Positions 35,976-44,705 of a DNA stretch of 64,000 nucleotides are shown piece by piece (position 1 is the stretch's first letter; the number at the start of each line of letters is the position of its first letter). Both the position numbers and the translations under genes were made by a program. Source of the stretch: Palsa-661 sp035535015 (lineage in GTDB: Bacteria > Actinomycetota > Acidimicrobiia > Acidimicrobiales > UBA8190); NCBI GenBank assembly GCA_035535015.1, contig DATLQU010000034.1:1-64000 (forward strand), given 5' to 3'. Under the pieces are notes generated by a model. That model ran no database searches and had not been told where the DNA came from. It saw only the letters and a list, made by a program, of their open reading frames with translations.

Positions 35976-38261
35976 GTGGACCGCAACGACCTTCTCGTCG
36001 CCCCCCTCGGCGACCTGCAGGCCGAGGCCCGAGCCGTCCGGCACGCCGCTCACGGCAACCGGGCCACCTATTCCCCCAAGGTCTTCATCCCCCTCACCCA
36101 CCTCTGTCGCGACCGCTGCGGCTACTGCACCTTCGCCCAACCGCCGGCCCGCCTGGCTGCGCCTTACCTTTCCTCCGACCAGGTCCTGGCCATCGCCCGG
36201 GCCGGGGCCGCCGCCGGTTGCCACGAGGCGCTCTTCACCCTTGGCGAGGCACCCGAGGACCGCTACCCCGTGGCCCGCCAATGGCTCACCGAGCACGGTT
36301 TCACCTCCACCGTCGACTACCTGGTGGCCGCCTGCGCCCTCGTCCGTGACGAAACGGGCCTCCTCCCTCACGCCAACGCCGGTGCCCTCGGGCCCGAGGA
36401 TCTCGCCCGTCTCCGGGAGGTCTCGGCCAGCCAGGGCATGATGCTCGAGTCTCTCGACCCCGACCTGGCCTGTCACCGCGGGGCACCGGACAAGACCCCC
36501 GAACGCCGGCTGGCCACCCTCCGGGCCGCCGGTGTTCTGGCCATCCCCTTCACCACCGGCCTCCTCGTCGGCATCGGCGAGACCCGCGCCGGCCGCATCG
36601 AGACCCTCCGTGCCATCGCCGACTCCCATCGGAGCTCCGGCCACATCCAAGAGGTCATCGTCCAGAACTTCCTGCCCAAGCCGGGGACGGCCATGCACAA
36701 CGCGCCGCCCTGCCCGCCCGAGGAGCTGGCCTGGACCATCGCCGTGGCCCGACTGGTCCTTCCCCCCGACGTCCATCTCCAGGCGCCCCCCAACCTGTCC
36801 GACGACCTGGCCCCGCTCCTCGCCTCGGGCATCGACGACTGGGGCGGCATCTCGCCCGTCACCATCGACCACGTCAACCCCGAGAGGGCCTGGCCCGCCG
36901 TCGACATCCTCCGGGCCGCCACCATGGCGGCGGACATGACCCTCGCCCCCCGCCTCACCGTCTACCCCGAGTTCGCCCGCCGGCCCGAGCACTGGCTCGA
37001 TCCGGCCATGCGTTTCGGCGTCCTCGACCGCGCCGACGCCGACAGCCTCGGCCGCGAGGATCCCTGGTGCTCGGGAGGCACGGCCGATCCCCCGGCTCTT
37101 CTGGCCGCCGTCACCGAGCCGCCGGCGGTGGCTCCGCTCCCCCGTTCGGGCAGCGCCCTGGCCGACGTCCTCACCGGCGTCGCTCTGGGCCACGTTCCCG
37201 ACGAGGACGAGATCGTCACCCTCTTCTCCGCCCGGGGCCCCGAGGTCCCGATGGTGGCCGACCTGGCCGATCAGCTCCGGGCCGACGTGGTGGGCGACGT
37301 CGTCACCTGGGTGGCCAACCGGAACATCAACTACACCAACGTCTGCACCTTCAAATGCCGCTTCTGCGCCTTCTCCAAAGGCCCCCTCTCGCTCAACCTC
37401 CGGGGTTCGCCCTACCTTCTCGAGCTCTCCGACATCACCGACCGCGTGCGCCAAGCGGAGGAGGCCGGTGCCACCGAAGTCTGTCTCCAGGGCGGCATCC
37501 ACCCGAGCTTCGACGGTGACTACTACCTCGAGGTCATCCGCGCCGTCCGCGCCGCCACCGACCGGATCCACATCCACGCCTTCACCGCCCTGGAGGTGAC
37601 CGAGGGCGCCAAGCGCCTCGACGAACCCCTGGCCGACTACCTCCGACGCTTGAAGGAGGCGGGCCTGGCCACTCTGCCGGGAACGGCGGCCGAGATCCTC
37701 GACGACGAGGTCCGGGCCGTCCTCTGCCCGGACAAGATCAACACCGAGCAGTGGCTCGAGGCCCACCGGACGGCCCATTCGGTGGGGCTGCGCTCCAACG
37801 TCACCATCATGTTCGGCGCCGTGGAGCAGCCGCGCTCGTGGGCGCGCCACATCGTGGCCACCCGGGCCCTGCAGGCCGAGACCGGGGGCTTCACCGAGTT
37901 CGTCCCCCTCCCCTTCGTCCACATGGCCACCCCCATCTACCTGCAGCACAAGGCCCGTCGGGGCCCCACCTTCCGCGAGGCGCTGCTCATGCACGCCGTC
38001 GGCCGCATCGCCTACCACGGCTCCATCGACAACATCCAGGTCTCCTGGGTGAAGATGGGAGCGGCCGGCGCCGCCCAGTTGCTGCGGGCCGGGGCCAACG
38101 ACCTGGGTGGCACGCTCATGGACGAGAACATCTCGCGCGCCGCGGGGGCCAGCCACGGCCAGTTCATGGGGGAGCAGGAGTTCGCCGCCGTCGTGGAACC
38201 CCTCGGGCGACGCCTCGAACAACGCACCACTCTCTACGGGCGCGTCCCCGCCCCCTGCTGA
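35976..38261 (+). CDS. fbiC: FO synthase, fused CofG-CofH
   Basis: The 761-residue protein holds two radical-SAM domains: the N-terminal half has CRDRCGYCTF (CofG) and the C-terminal half has CTFKCRFCAF (CofH), each a CxxxCxxC cluster site. Together they join a tyrosine-derived fragment to the ribityl-diaminouracil precursor to make FO, the deazaflavin core of F420. The fusion is the actinobacterial form. The frame is open from 35967, but GTG 35976 is preferred from the -10 position. Confidence 0.96.
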   Translation: MDRNDLLVAPLGDLQAEARAVRHAAHGNRATYSPKVFIPLTHLCRDRCGYCTFAQPPARLAAPYLSSDQVLAIARAGAAAGCHEALFTLGEAPEDRYPVARQWLTEHGFTSTVDYLVAACALVRDETGLLPHANAGALGPEDLARLREVSASQGMMLESLDPDLACHRGAPDKTPERRLATLRAAGVLAIPFTTGLLVGIGETRAGRIETLRAIADSHRSSGHIQEVIVQNFLPKPGTAMHNAPPCPPEELAWTIAVARLVLPPDVHLQAPPNLSDDLAPLLASGIDDWGGISPVTIDHVNPERAWPAVDILRAATMAADMTLAPRLTVYPEFARRPEHWLDPAMRFGVLDRADADSLGREDPWCSGGTADPPALLAAVTEPPAVAPLPRSGSALADVLTGVALGHVPDEDEIVTLFSARGPEVPMVADLADQLRADVVGDVVTWVANRNINYTNVCTFKCRFCAFSKGPLSLNLRGSPYLLELSDITDRVRQAEEAGATEVCLQGGIHPSFDGDYYLEVIRAVRAATDRIHIHAFTALEVTEGAKRLDEPLADYLRRLKEAGLATLPGTAAEILDDEVRAVLCPDKINTEQWLEAHRTAHSVGLRSNVTIMFGAVEQPRSWARHIVATRALQAETGGFTEFVPLPFVHMATPIYLQHKARRGPTFREALLMHAVGRIAYHGSIDNIQVSWVKMGAAGAAQLLRAGANDLGGTLMDENISRAAGASHGQFMGEQEFAAVVEPLGRRLEQRTTLYGRVPAPC

Positions 38262-38266
38262 GGGCC

Positions 38267-39397
38267 GTGACCGACCACGTCACACCGCCGGGCACCGACG
38301 TCACGCCCCGGGAAGAGCAGTCGTCCGTGCCCCCTCTGGCCGCCGACACCGCCGGGGCCGAAGACACGCCGGCCGACGGCCTCGACCCGGTCCACGCCCA
38401 CCTGGTCGACGCCCTGCTCGAGTCGGCCGGTGTCACCGAGCGCCCCGACCTCTACCGGGCCATCTTCGCCACCGTCGCCCTCCTGGCCGCCGAGCGCACC
38501 GAACCCATCGACTTGAAGCTGGCCGCCGCCGCCCTGGCCGAGATGGCGGAGGCCTTCCGGGTCTTCCGGCCCTACAGAAACGCCCTCAAAGTCACCTTCT
38601 TCGGTTCGGCCCGCACCCTGCCCGAAGATCCCCTCTACCTGCAGACCCGACGTCTGGCCGAGCGCATGGCCGAACACGGCTGGATGGTGGTCACCGGCGC
38701 CGGGCCCGGCATCATGGCCGCCGGCATGGAAGGGGCGGGCCGGGAGATGTCCATCGGCGTGAACATCCGTCTCCCCCACGAGCAGGGGGCCAATCCCTTC
38801 ATCGCCCAGGACCCGAAGCTCGTCGAAATGCGGTACTTCTTCACCCGCAAGCTCATGCTCATCAAGGAGTCCGACGGCTACGCCGTCCTCCCGGGCGGCT
38901 TCGGCACCCTGGACGAAGCCTTCGAGCTCTTGACCCTGCTCCAGACGGGCAAGGCCCAACCGGCCCCTCTGGTGCTCCTCGACGTCCCCGACGGCACCTA
39001 CTGGCGCGGCTGGCAGCGCTTCGTCGACGAACAGGTCGCGACGCGCGGCCTCGTCTCGCCCGAGGACCACTGCCTCTACCGCATCACCGCCGACGTGGAC
39101 ATCGCCACCAACGAGATCCTGGGTTTCTTCCGCAACTACCACTCGGTCCGCTGGGTGGGCGACCTCCTCATCATGCGGCTCCAACGGGCGCCGTCGCGCT
39201 CCCAACTGGCGGTGCTCAACGCCCGATTCGCCGACATCGTGATGGGCGGCGGGGCCATCCGACCGTCGAAGGCCCTGTCACCCGAGCGCTCGTCGGGCGA
39301 TCACGTCGACCTGCCCCGCCTGGCCTTCCGATTCGACCGCATCCACTACGGCCGGCTCCGTCAGATGATCGACCTCGTCAACACCTGGGTGGACTGA
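38267..39397 (+). CDS. LOG-family protein (putative nucleotide phosphoribohydrolase)
   Basis: The 376-residue protein has a disordered N-terminus, then VTFFGSARTLPEDPLY, VTGAGPGIMAAGMEGAG and the LOG motif LPGGFGTLDEAFE, with an upstream R..K pair (FFTRKLMLIK). The core fits LOG/lysine-decarboxylase-like proteins, which split nucleoside 5'-monophosphates into base and ribose-5-P. It is longer than plant-type LOG (about 200), having an extra C-terminal region of about 130 residues. The GTG lies 5 nt after fbiC, so it is likely cotranscribed. Confidence 0.8.
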   Translation: MTDHVTPPGTDVTPREEQSSVPPLAADTAGAEDTPADGLDPVHAHLVDALLESAGVTERPDLYRAIFATVALLAAERTEPIDLKLAAAALAEMAEAFRVFRPYRNALKVTFFGSARTLPEDPLYLQTRRLAERMAEHGWMVVTGAGPGIMAAGMEGAGREMSIGVNIRLPHEQGANPFIAQDPKLVEMRYFFTRKLMLIKESDGYAVLPGGFGTLDEAFELLTLLQTGKAQPAPLVLLDVPDGTYWRGWQRFVDEQVATRGLVSPEDHCLYRITADVDIATNEILGFFRNYHSVRWVGDLLIMRLQRAPSRSQLAVLNARFADIVMGGGAIRPSKALSPERSSGDHVDLPRLAFRFDRIHYGRLRQMIDLVNTWVD

Positions 39398-39446
39398 ACC
39401 AACGTGACCTTCGTGACCAACGTGTCGCCCTCGGGCCCGGCGCCTC

Positions 39447-40181
39447 TCAGCGGTGCGGCGTCATCGAGGTCAGGCTGAAGACACCGACCTGCGTGTAGGT
39501 CGACGTCCCGAAGGGCGTCGTAGGTGCGCCGCCCGGACGGGGTGACCACCGACCACGATGGTGTCCTCACCCTCGAGCCGGTAGGGGCCGGCACTGGTCA
39601 TCTCCCCCTTCACGGCGCTGCTCGTTCCGCGCCAGCGCGATGTCCACCGTGGCCCGGTCGAGGCCCTGGCGGCCACGGCCAGTGTCCCCGCCGAGCAGCG
39701 GAGGTGGCTCATGTTGGTCACGTCGATCGGACCGATGGACCACAGCAGCCAGACCCGCCCGCCGGTCTCGGTCACGTCGCCGTTGTGCGCGCGGTATTCC
39801 CACGACTGCCAGTGGTGGGTGCTGTAGTCGATCCGGAACTCCCGGCAGTGCGCTCCGAGAAGCGTCACCGTCCCCGGCATGGTCGGCCCCTCGGGCTGGG
39901 AGAACGGGGGCAACGACAGCGTGTCTGTCCCCGGACCGCGATACCGGTAGACGCCGGGCGCCGGGCGCTTGCCCTCAGGACCGACCGTGCCGCTTCGCGC
40001 CAACCGTCGCTCGGCCTGGCCCATGCTCACCGGTCCGGCCCGGCGTCACCCCCATCAGACCCGTGCCCGCTCCCAGCACCACCACCACCACCACCACGGC
40101 GCCGTTCACCCACGGCCAGCGCCGGTGCCGACGTCTCCCGGCCGGGGACGACAGAGCCTCCTGCCCCTGATGGAACTCCAC
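39447..40181 (-). pseudogene. Decayed gene for a membrane-anchored extracytoplasmic protein
   Basis: Parts of one protein lie in three frames. Frame 1 (from GTG 40181) gives MEFHQGQEALSS, a basic patch and a membrane span rich in Val. Frame 2 (to about 39540) gives APGVYRYRGPGTDTLSLPPF, RIDYSTHHWQSWEYRAHNG and YRLEGEDTIVVGGHPVRA. Frame 3 gives TPFGTSTYTQVGVFSLTSM and a stop at 39447. This order reads like one exported domain that has suffered a frameshift after the membrane span and a deletion plus shift before the end. The 5' end overlaps the acyltransferase 3' end. Family not recognised. Confidence 0.5.
40074..40098. repeat. Trinucleotide (ACC/GGT) run
   Basis: About eight ACC units in a row encode the valine stretch of the membrane span on the minus strand of the decayed gene. 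Such runs slip easily and lie close to the frameshift. Confidence 0.7.
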
Positions 40182-41257
40182 CAGCTGTTCGTCGAGCCAC
40201 GGGCATCACCGTCATTGTCCGACGTCGTCGCCGTCTCTCCCAGGGTCGTTCGACCTTCTTCGGCCCCGTCGGCCCCGGGTCCGACGCAGGAGCCGGCGAC
40301 GGTCCGCAGCAGGCTGCTGATGCCCCGCCGCAGCGGATGCGGCCGCTCGGCGTGCAGACGGTCGAGCGCCTCCTGCATGACCCCGGTGATCTCGTCGTAG
40401 CAGGCGTCGACCACGGCGTCGTCCTCGGCCGCTTCCGGCCCCCGTCCGCTCCAATCGATGGGAGCGAGGAATTCGACGGTCACGGCCGACGGCATGGGTA
40501 GTGTCAGGATCGAGCTGACGCCGAGAGGGCCGAGCACGATCGGGAACACCTTGATCCGCAGTCGCTCCAGTCCGAGGACACGCGCCAGCCGCTCGCCGCG
40601 TGACAGCACGATCACGGCGTCATGGCTGCCGTAGCCCACCACGGGCACCACCGGCACACCACTGCGCAGCGCCAACCGGATGAAACCGTTGTGACCGGAG
40701 AAGACGATCCGGTTGCGATCGGTCCACGGGCGACAGGCTTCTCTGTCCCCACCCGGGTAGACGAGGACCGCCGCCTGTTCGGCCAGGACGCGCTCGGCTT
40801 CTTTTCCCTCGGCCGGGACGCCGCCCAGGCGCCGCAAGACCTCCCCCAGCCCGGGGATGCCCAGCAACAGGTCGTAGACCAGCGCATAGGCCGGCGCCTC
40901 CACGCCCCGCCGGGCGGTGATGGCCAGGGCCACCACCCAGGTGTCGGGCATGTAGAAGAGACACGAGTGATTGCCGACCACGAGCACCGGCCCCGTCTCG
41001 GGGAGGTTCTCGACTCCCCGGACCTCAGGGGAGAAATACCGCATACACCGTCCCACGGGACCGACGAGTCGGCGCACGAATTCGGGATCCCGGACTACCA
41101 CCGACCCCGACCGTTCCTGGGCGATACGCCGGGCCATCAGGCCCGACAACGGAGCCAGGATCCCTCCACCCTCCCGTCCGCCGGCTTCGACGGCTTCGAC
41201 GGCTTCGCCGGCTTCGACGGCTTCGACGGCTTCGACGGCTTCGACGGCTTCGGCCAT
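40106..41257 (-). CDS. 1-acyl-glycerol-phosphate acyltransferase-like protein (LPLAT family)
   Basis: The 383-residue protein has the LPLAT block I NHSCLFYMPD (NHx4D) and VLVYPGGDREA, with GIPGLGEVLRRLGGVPA between, as in plsC-like acyltransferases. It should acylate a lysophospholipid or related lipid. The first 27 residues are an Ala/Val/Glu repeat (AEAVEAVEAV) encoded by eight 9-bp units. The ATG at 41257 has GAGG 7 nt upstream. The C-terminal 40 or so residues run into the decayed gene and look abnormal, so the original stop may have been lost. Confidence 0.8.
   Translation of the reverse strand: MAEAVEAVEAVEAVEAGEAVEAVEAGGREGGGILAPLSGLMARRIAQERSGSVVVRDPEFVRRLVGPVGRCMRYFSPEVRGVENLPETGPVLVVGNHSCLFYMPDTWVVALAITARRGVEAPAYALVYDLLLGIPGLGEVLRRLGGVPAEGKEAERVLAEQAAVLVYPGGDREACRPWTDRNRIVFSGHNGFIRLALRSGVPVVPVVGYGSHDAVIVLSRGERLARVLGLERLRIKVFPIVLGPLGVSSILTLPMPSAVTVEFLAPIDWSGRGPEAAEDDAVVDACYDEITGVMQEALDRLHAERPHPLRRGISSLLRTVAGSCVGPGADGAEEGRTTLGETATTSDNDGDARGSTNSWWSSIRGRRLCRPRPGDVGTGAGRG
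41183..41254. repeat. 9-bp tandem repeat, eight units, directly after a start codon
   Basis: Unit GGCTTCGAC is repeated eight times with one C in unit 3 and a changed last unit. It encodes Glu-Ala-Val repeats (minus strand) at the N-terminus of the acyltransferase, starting at the second codon. Changes of copy number would keep frame. Confidence 0.9.
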
Positions 41258-41395
41258 GGAGCACCTCGATGCGATCGTCTCCCTGCCCCGAGTGTCGCGC
41301 CCGGCGGCCGGCGCCCAACAGGGCAATTCGTCCCGAATCGGAGAAGGAGCCGTTTCGTCACCTGGAAACGAGGCCGCCGATCGGCCGGCGCCCAC

Positions 41396-41611
41396 TCAGC
41401 TGTCGGCGCTCTCGTCCAGTCCCCGGAGTAACCCGACCGCCTTGTCCACGGCCCGACGGGCGCGCGTGAGGCGCTTCTCCTCGGCCACCAGCGCCGGTTG
41501 GCAGTCGCCGCGCCCGGCCGCCGTCGAGGCTTCCCGGAGCCGGTCGAAAGCCAGATCGCCGATCTCCTCCGCCAGCTGCGACAGACGCTCGGCCAGATCC
41601 TCGGCGGTCAT
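41396..41611 (-). CDS. Small helical protein, unknown function
   Basis: The 71-residue protein (starts MTAEDLAERLSQLAEEIGDL) is one long predicted helical hairpin with heptad-like Leu/Ala spacing, suited to a coiled coil. It lies 138 nt upstream of the acyltransferase on the same strand and 42 nt downstream of the acyl-CoA synthetase, so it may be in the same transcript. No motif or function recognised. Confidence 0.65.
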   Translation of the reverse strand: MTAEDLAERLSQLAEEIGDLAFDRLREASTAAGRGDCQPALVAEEKRLTRARRAVDKAVGLLRGLDESADS

Positions 41612-41653
41612 GACGCTCTCAGTCCTTCTCGGCGCTCGCCATCGAACGACCCG

Positions 41654-43285
41654 TCAGTCGGCGCGGCGGGCCACGCCGATCTCGTGGATCTCGATCACCC
41701 CGTCGGCCACCTGGGTCCGCAGCGTCTTCTTGTCGAACTTACCCACACTGGTCTTGGGCAGCTCCTCCACGTAGGCCCAGCGTTCGGGAAGCCACCACCG
41801 CGCCACCCGGCCGGTGAGGAATTCGATCAGTACCTCCGGCTCCGGCCGGTCGCCGGCGGAGGCCACCACCACGACCAGCGGACGTTCATCCCACTTGGCG
41901 TCGGGCACGCCGATCACCGCCGCCTCGAAGACGGCCGGGTGGGCCATGACCTCGTTCTCGAGCTCGACCGAGGAGATCCACTCACCGCCCGACTTGATCA
42001 CGTCCTTGGTCCGGTCCGAGATCTGCATGTAGCCACGACCGTCGAGCGATCCCACGTCGCCCGTCCGCAACCAGCCGTCGTGGAAACGCTCGGGCGTGGG
42101 TTCGCCATAGTACGACCCCGTGATCCACGGGCCGCGGACTTCGAACTCGCCCACCGACTTCCCGTCGCGTGGCATCACCGTCCCGTCCTCGGCCACCACC
42201 CGGATCTCGACACCGGCCAGGATCCGTCCCGTCTTCGCCCGCCAGTCCATCTCTTCGGCGTCGGCCGCCCCCTTCGGGGAGAAGGCCATGGCACAGACGG
42301 GACTGGTCTCGGTCATGCCCCAGCCCTGGATCATGTCGACCTCGAACCGGTCCCGGTACGCCTCCATGAGCGCCCGGGGCACGGCCGCTCCTCCCGCTGT
42401 CACCAGTCGGAGAGAGGACAGGTCCACGTCGTTGGTCTGGCTGTAGCGCAGCAGATCGTTCCAGATGGTGGGGACGCCGAGCGACAACGTGGGTCGCAGT
42501 TCCCGGAAAATCCGGGCCAGCGGCTCGGCCTGCAGGTGGCGTTCGGGCAGGATCAGATCGGTCCCGGCCATGAACGCCGTGTAGGGCATGCCCCAGGCGT
42601 TGGCGTGGAACATGGGCACGATCACGAGAGCCCGGTCGCGTTCGCAGGCGGCCACGGCGTTGGCCGACAGGCCGGAGAAGGAATGCAGCCACGTCGACCG
42701 GTGGCTGTAGACGACGCCCTTCGGATTCCCCGTGGTCCCGCTCGTGTAGCACATGGCGGCGGCCTGTCGTTCGTCGATGGCGGGCCAGTCGTACCCCGGC
42801 TCCTCGGCGTCGAGCAGGTCCTCGTAGGCCAGGGTCGGCCCGAGACCGGAGCTGTCGCCCTCCCCCACCACGATCACGTGCTCGACCGTCCTGCACTGCT
42901 CGCGGACCTTGGCGAACAGCGGCGCCACCGATGCGTCGACGATGACCACCTTGTCCTCACCGTGGTTCACCACGTAGGCCAATTGCTCGGGGAACAACCG
43001 GATGTTCAGGGTGTGCAGCACCGCCCCCATGGACGGGACGGCCAGATAGGCCTCCAGGTGCTCCTGGTCGTTCCAGGCGAAGGTCCCCACCCGGTCCCCG
43101 TCCCCCACGCCCAGCCGTCGCAGGGCCGAGGCCAACTGCTCGGCCCGCCGCCCCACCTGGGCGAAGGTCGACCGCCTGTCGCCCGAGGGCAGGACGGTGA
43201 TCACCTCGCTGTCTCCGTACACCTGCTGCCCGTGCCGCAGGATGCCGCTGATCAGTAGGGGGCCGTCCTGCATCGTGCTGAGCAT
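41654..43285 (-). CDS. Long-chain fatty-acid--CoA ligase-like AMP-forming synthetase
   Basis: The 543-residue protein has the AMP-binding P-loop YTSGTTGNPKGVVYSH, MTETSPV (motif A5), YYGEP, the adenylate motif WLRTGDVG, KDVIKSGGEWIS and the catalytic Lys in VGKFDKKTLR. It makes an acyl-CoA through an acyl-AMP. It resembles medium/long-chain acyl-CoA synthetases of the FadD group. The start at ATG 43285 has no Shine-Dalgarno and a TATGCT 6 nt away. Confidence 0.93.
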   Translation of the reverse strand: MLSTMQDGPLLISGILRHGQQVYGDSEVITVLPSGDRRSTFAQVGRRAEQLASALRRLGVGDGDRVGTFAWNDQEHLEAYLAVPSMGAVLHTLNIRLFPEQLAYVVNHGEDKVVIVDASVAPLFAKVREQCRTVEHVIVVGEGDSSGLGPTLAYEDLLDAEEPGYDWPAIDERQAAAMCYTSGTTGNPKGVVYSHRSTWLHSFSGLSANAVAACERDRALVIVPMFHANAWGMPYTAFMAGTDLILPERHLQAEPLARIFRELRPTLSLGVPTIWNDLLRYSQTNDVDLSSLRLVTAGGAAVPRALMEAYRDRFEVDMIQGWGMTETSPVCAMAFSPKGAADAEEMDWRAKTGRILAGVEIRVVAEDGTVMPRDGKSVGEFEVRGPWITGSYYGEPTPERFHDGWLRTGDVGSLDGRGYMQISDRTKDVIKSGGEWISSVELENEVMAHPAVFEAAVIGVPDAKWDERPLVVVVASAGDRPEPEVLIEFLTGRVARWWLPERWAYVEELPKTSVGKFDKKTLRTQVADGVIEIHEIGVARRAD

Positions 43286-43291
43286 CGTCGG

Positions 43292-43297
43292 AGCATA
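43292..43297 (-). promoter_or_regulatory. -10 box TATGCT, leaderless promoter for the acyl-CoA synthetase
   Basis: TATGCT (minus strand) ends 6 nt before the ATG at 43285. Confidence 0.45.
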
Positions 43298-43387
43298 CCG
43301 GCAGGTACCGTGGCCGGACGGGCGAGCGTCCCCGGCGGCCGGCGCCTCCGCAGACAATGACCCGGATGACAACGCGAGGAGTACGCC

Positions 43388-43798
43388 GTGGACCGTGACA
43401 CCGCTCTCGAATTCGTCCGCCACCACCACCGGGCCGTCCTGGCCACCACCCGGGCCGACGGGAGACCGCAGCTGTCGCCCGTGGCCGCCGGCGTCGATGC
43501 CGAGGGCTTCGTCGTGGTCAGCACCCGCGAAACGGCGTCCAAGGCGAAGAACCTCCGTCAACGCCCCTATGCGTCGCTCGTGATCATGAGCGACGGCTTC
43601 TACGGGGACTGGATCCAGGTCGAGGGGTCCGTGGAGATCGTCTCCCTGCCCGAGGCCATGGACGGACTGGTCGAGTACTACCGTTCTCTCTCCGGTGAAC
43701 ATCCCGACTGGGAGGACTACCGCACCGCCATGCGCAACGAACGCCGCCTCCTCGTCCGTCTGACCGTCGAGCGCGTCGGACCCACGGTGAGCGGCTGA
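43388..43798 (+). CDS. PPOX-class F420-dependent enzyme
   Basis: The 136-residue protein has the split beta-barrel pattern of the pyridoxamine-phosphate-oxidase/flavin-reductase fold: FVRHHHRAVLATTRADGRPQLSPV, VSTRETASKAKNLRQRPYASLVI and WIQVEGSVEIVSLPEA. Such small actinobacterial proteins often bind F420, consistent with fbiC in this window; FMN or heme are alternatives. GAGGAG lies 6 nt before the GTG. It is divergent from the acyl-CoA synthetase. Confidence 0.85.
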   Translation: MDRDTALEFVRHHHRAVLATTRADGRPQLSPVAAGVDAEGFVVVSTRETASKAKNLRQRPYASLVIMSDGFYGDWIQVEGSVEIVSLPEAMDGLVEYYRSLSGEHPDWEDYRTAMRNERRLLVRLTVERVGPTVSG

Positions 43799-43930
43799 CT
43801 CACCGAGCCGTCGGCCGGGCCCTTGACGCCGGGCCGGGGCCATGCTGCACTTCCGGGCAACGGGTGAGCCCGCTCCCCGTCCTCTGAGCCTCCGCTCACA
43901 TCCGGCCCTTCGGCGCGCCCGGAGCGTGAC

Positions 43931-44494
43931 ATGCGTTCGGCTCTCCAGCTTTTCGCCGCCCTGACCGCCCTCGTCGCCGTCTCCACGGCGTGTCTCTGCC
44001 TGGCCGTCGTGGCCGGGATAGGAAGCGGTGGTGCGCTGCGCATGCCCGGCGGCCTCGCCACCGTCAGCCCTCTCGTCGCCGCACCGCCCGGAGCCGCTCC
44101 CGGGACGGTTTCCGCAGCGCCGGGGCCGTCACCGGCCGCCATCGGCGCCGTCTCCTGGGCCCTCGGCCAACTGGGAACCCCCTACCGCTGGGGAGGCGAC
44201 GCCCCCGGGGGTTTCGACTGCTCCGGCCTCGTCCAGGCCGCCTACGCCGCCGCCGGCATCGCCCTGCCGCGCGTCGCCCAGGACCAATTCGACGCCGGCC
44301 CCCACCTCTTGCGCCTGACACCGCTGGAATCAGGGGACCTCGTCTTCTTCGGTGCGTCGCCCCGGTCGGTCGAGCACGTCGGCATCGTGGTGGGCACGGC
44401 GACCATGGTCGATGCCCCGCACAGCGGGGCCGTCGTCCGGGTGGAGCCGATCTGGTCGGACGGCTACCTGGGAGCCACACGTCCGGCATCGTGA
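43931..44494 (+). CDS. Secreted NlpC/P60 peptidoglycan endopeptidase
   Basis: The 187-residue protein has a signal anchor at residues 3-30 and a single NlpC/P60 domain (75-185). The catalytic Cys97 in FDCSGLVQ, His149 in EHVGIVV and His164 (polar third residue) are in order, after LGTPYRWGG. It should cut peptide bonds in peptidoglycan stems outside the cell. It stands alone; the gap to the next gene (211 nt) shows no gene. Confidence 0.9.
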   Translation: MRSALQLFAALTALVAVSTACLCLAVVAGIGSGGALRMPGGLATVSPLVAAPPGAAPGTVSAAPGPSPAAIGAVSWALGQLGTPYRWGGDAPGGFDCSGLVQAAYAAAGIALPRVAQDQFDAGPHLLRLTPLESGDLVFFGASPRSVEHVGIVVGTATMVDAPHSGAVVRVEPIWSDGYLGATRPAS

Positions 44495-44705
44495 CCGGTA
44501 TCGTCGGTCGGGTGTCTCTGATCCCGACGCCCGCCGCCCACCGCCCGGCCCCGTCACACGCCGGGCCCGGTTCTCCGGGAAAGACTCCGCCAGCCTTCGG
44601 CCCGATCCATCACCGCTGCGCCATGCCACCCGCCGGCTCGGGGCCGAGATCATCGAGGCCCTCACGCCGTAGAGTTCGGCCACTCGACCAGGGGGAGACG
44701 AGACC

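Noticed and set aside
35178..38222. 1014-codon minus-strand frame opposite pgl and fbiC
   Set aside because: Shadow of certain plus-strand genes; Gly/Asp/Val-rich product without motifs.
40074..40098. His-rich tract on the plus strand
   Set aside because: It is only the trinucleotide repeat read in another frame; no real metal-binding protein.
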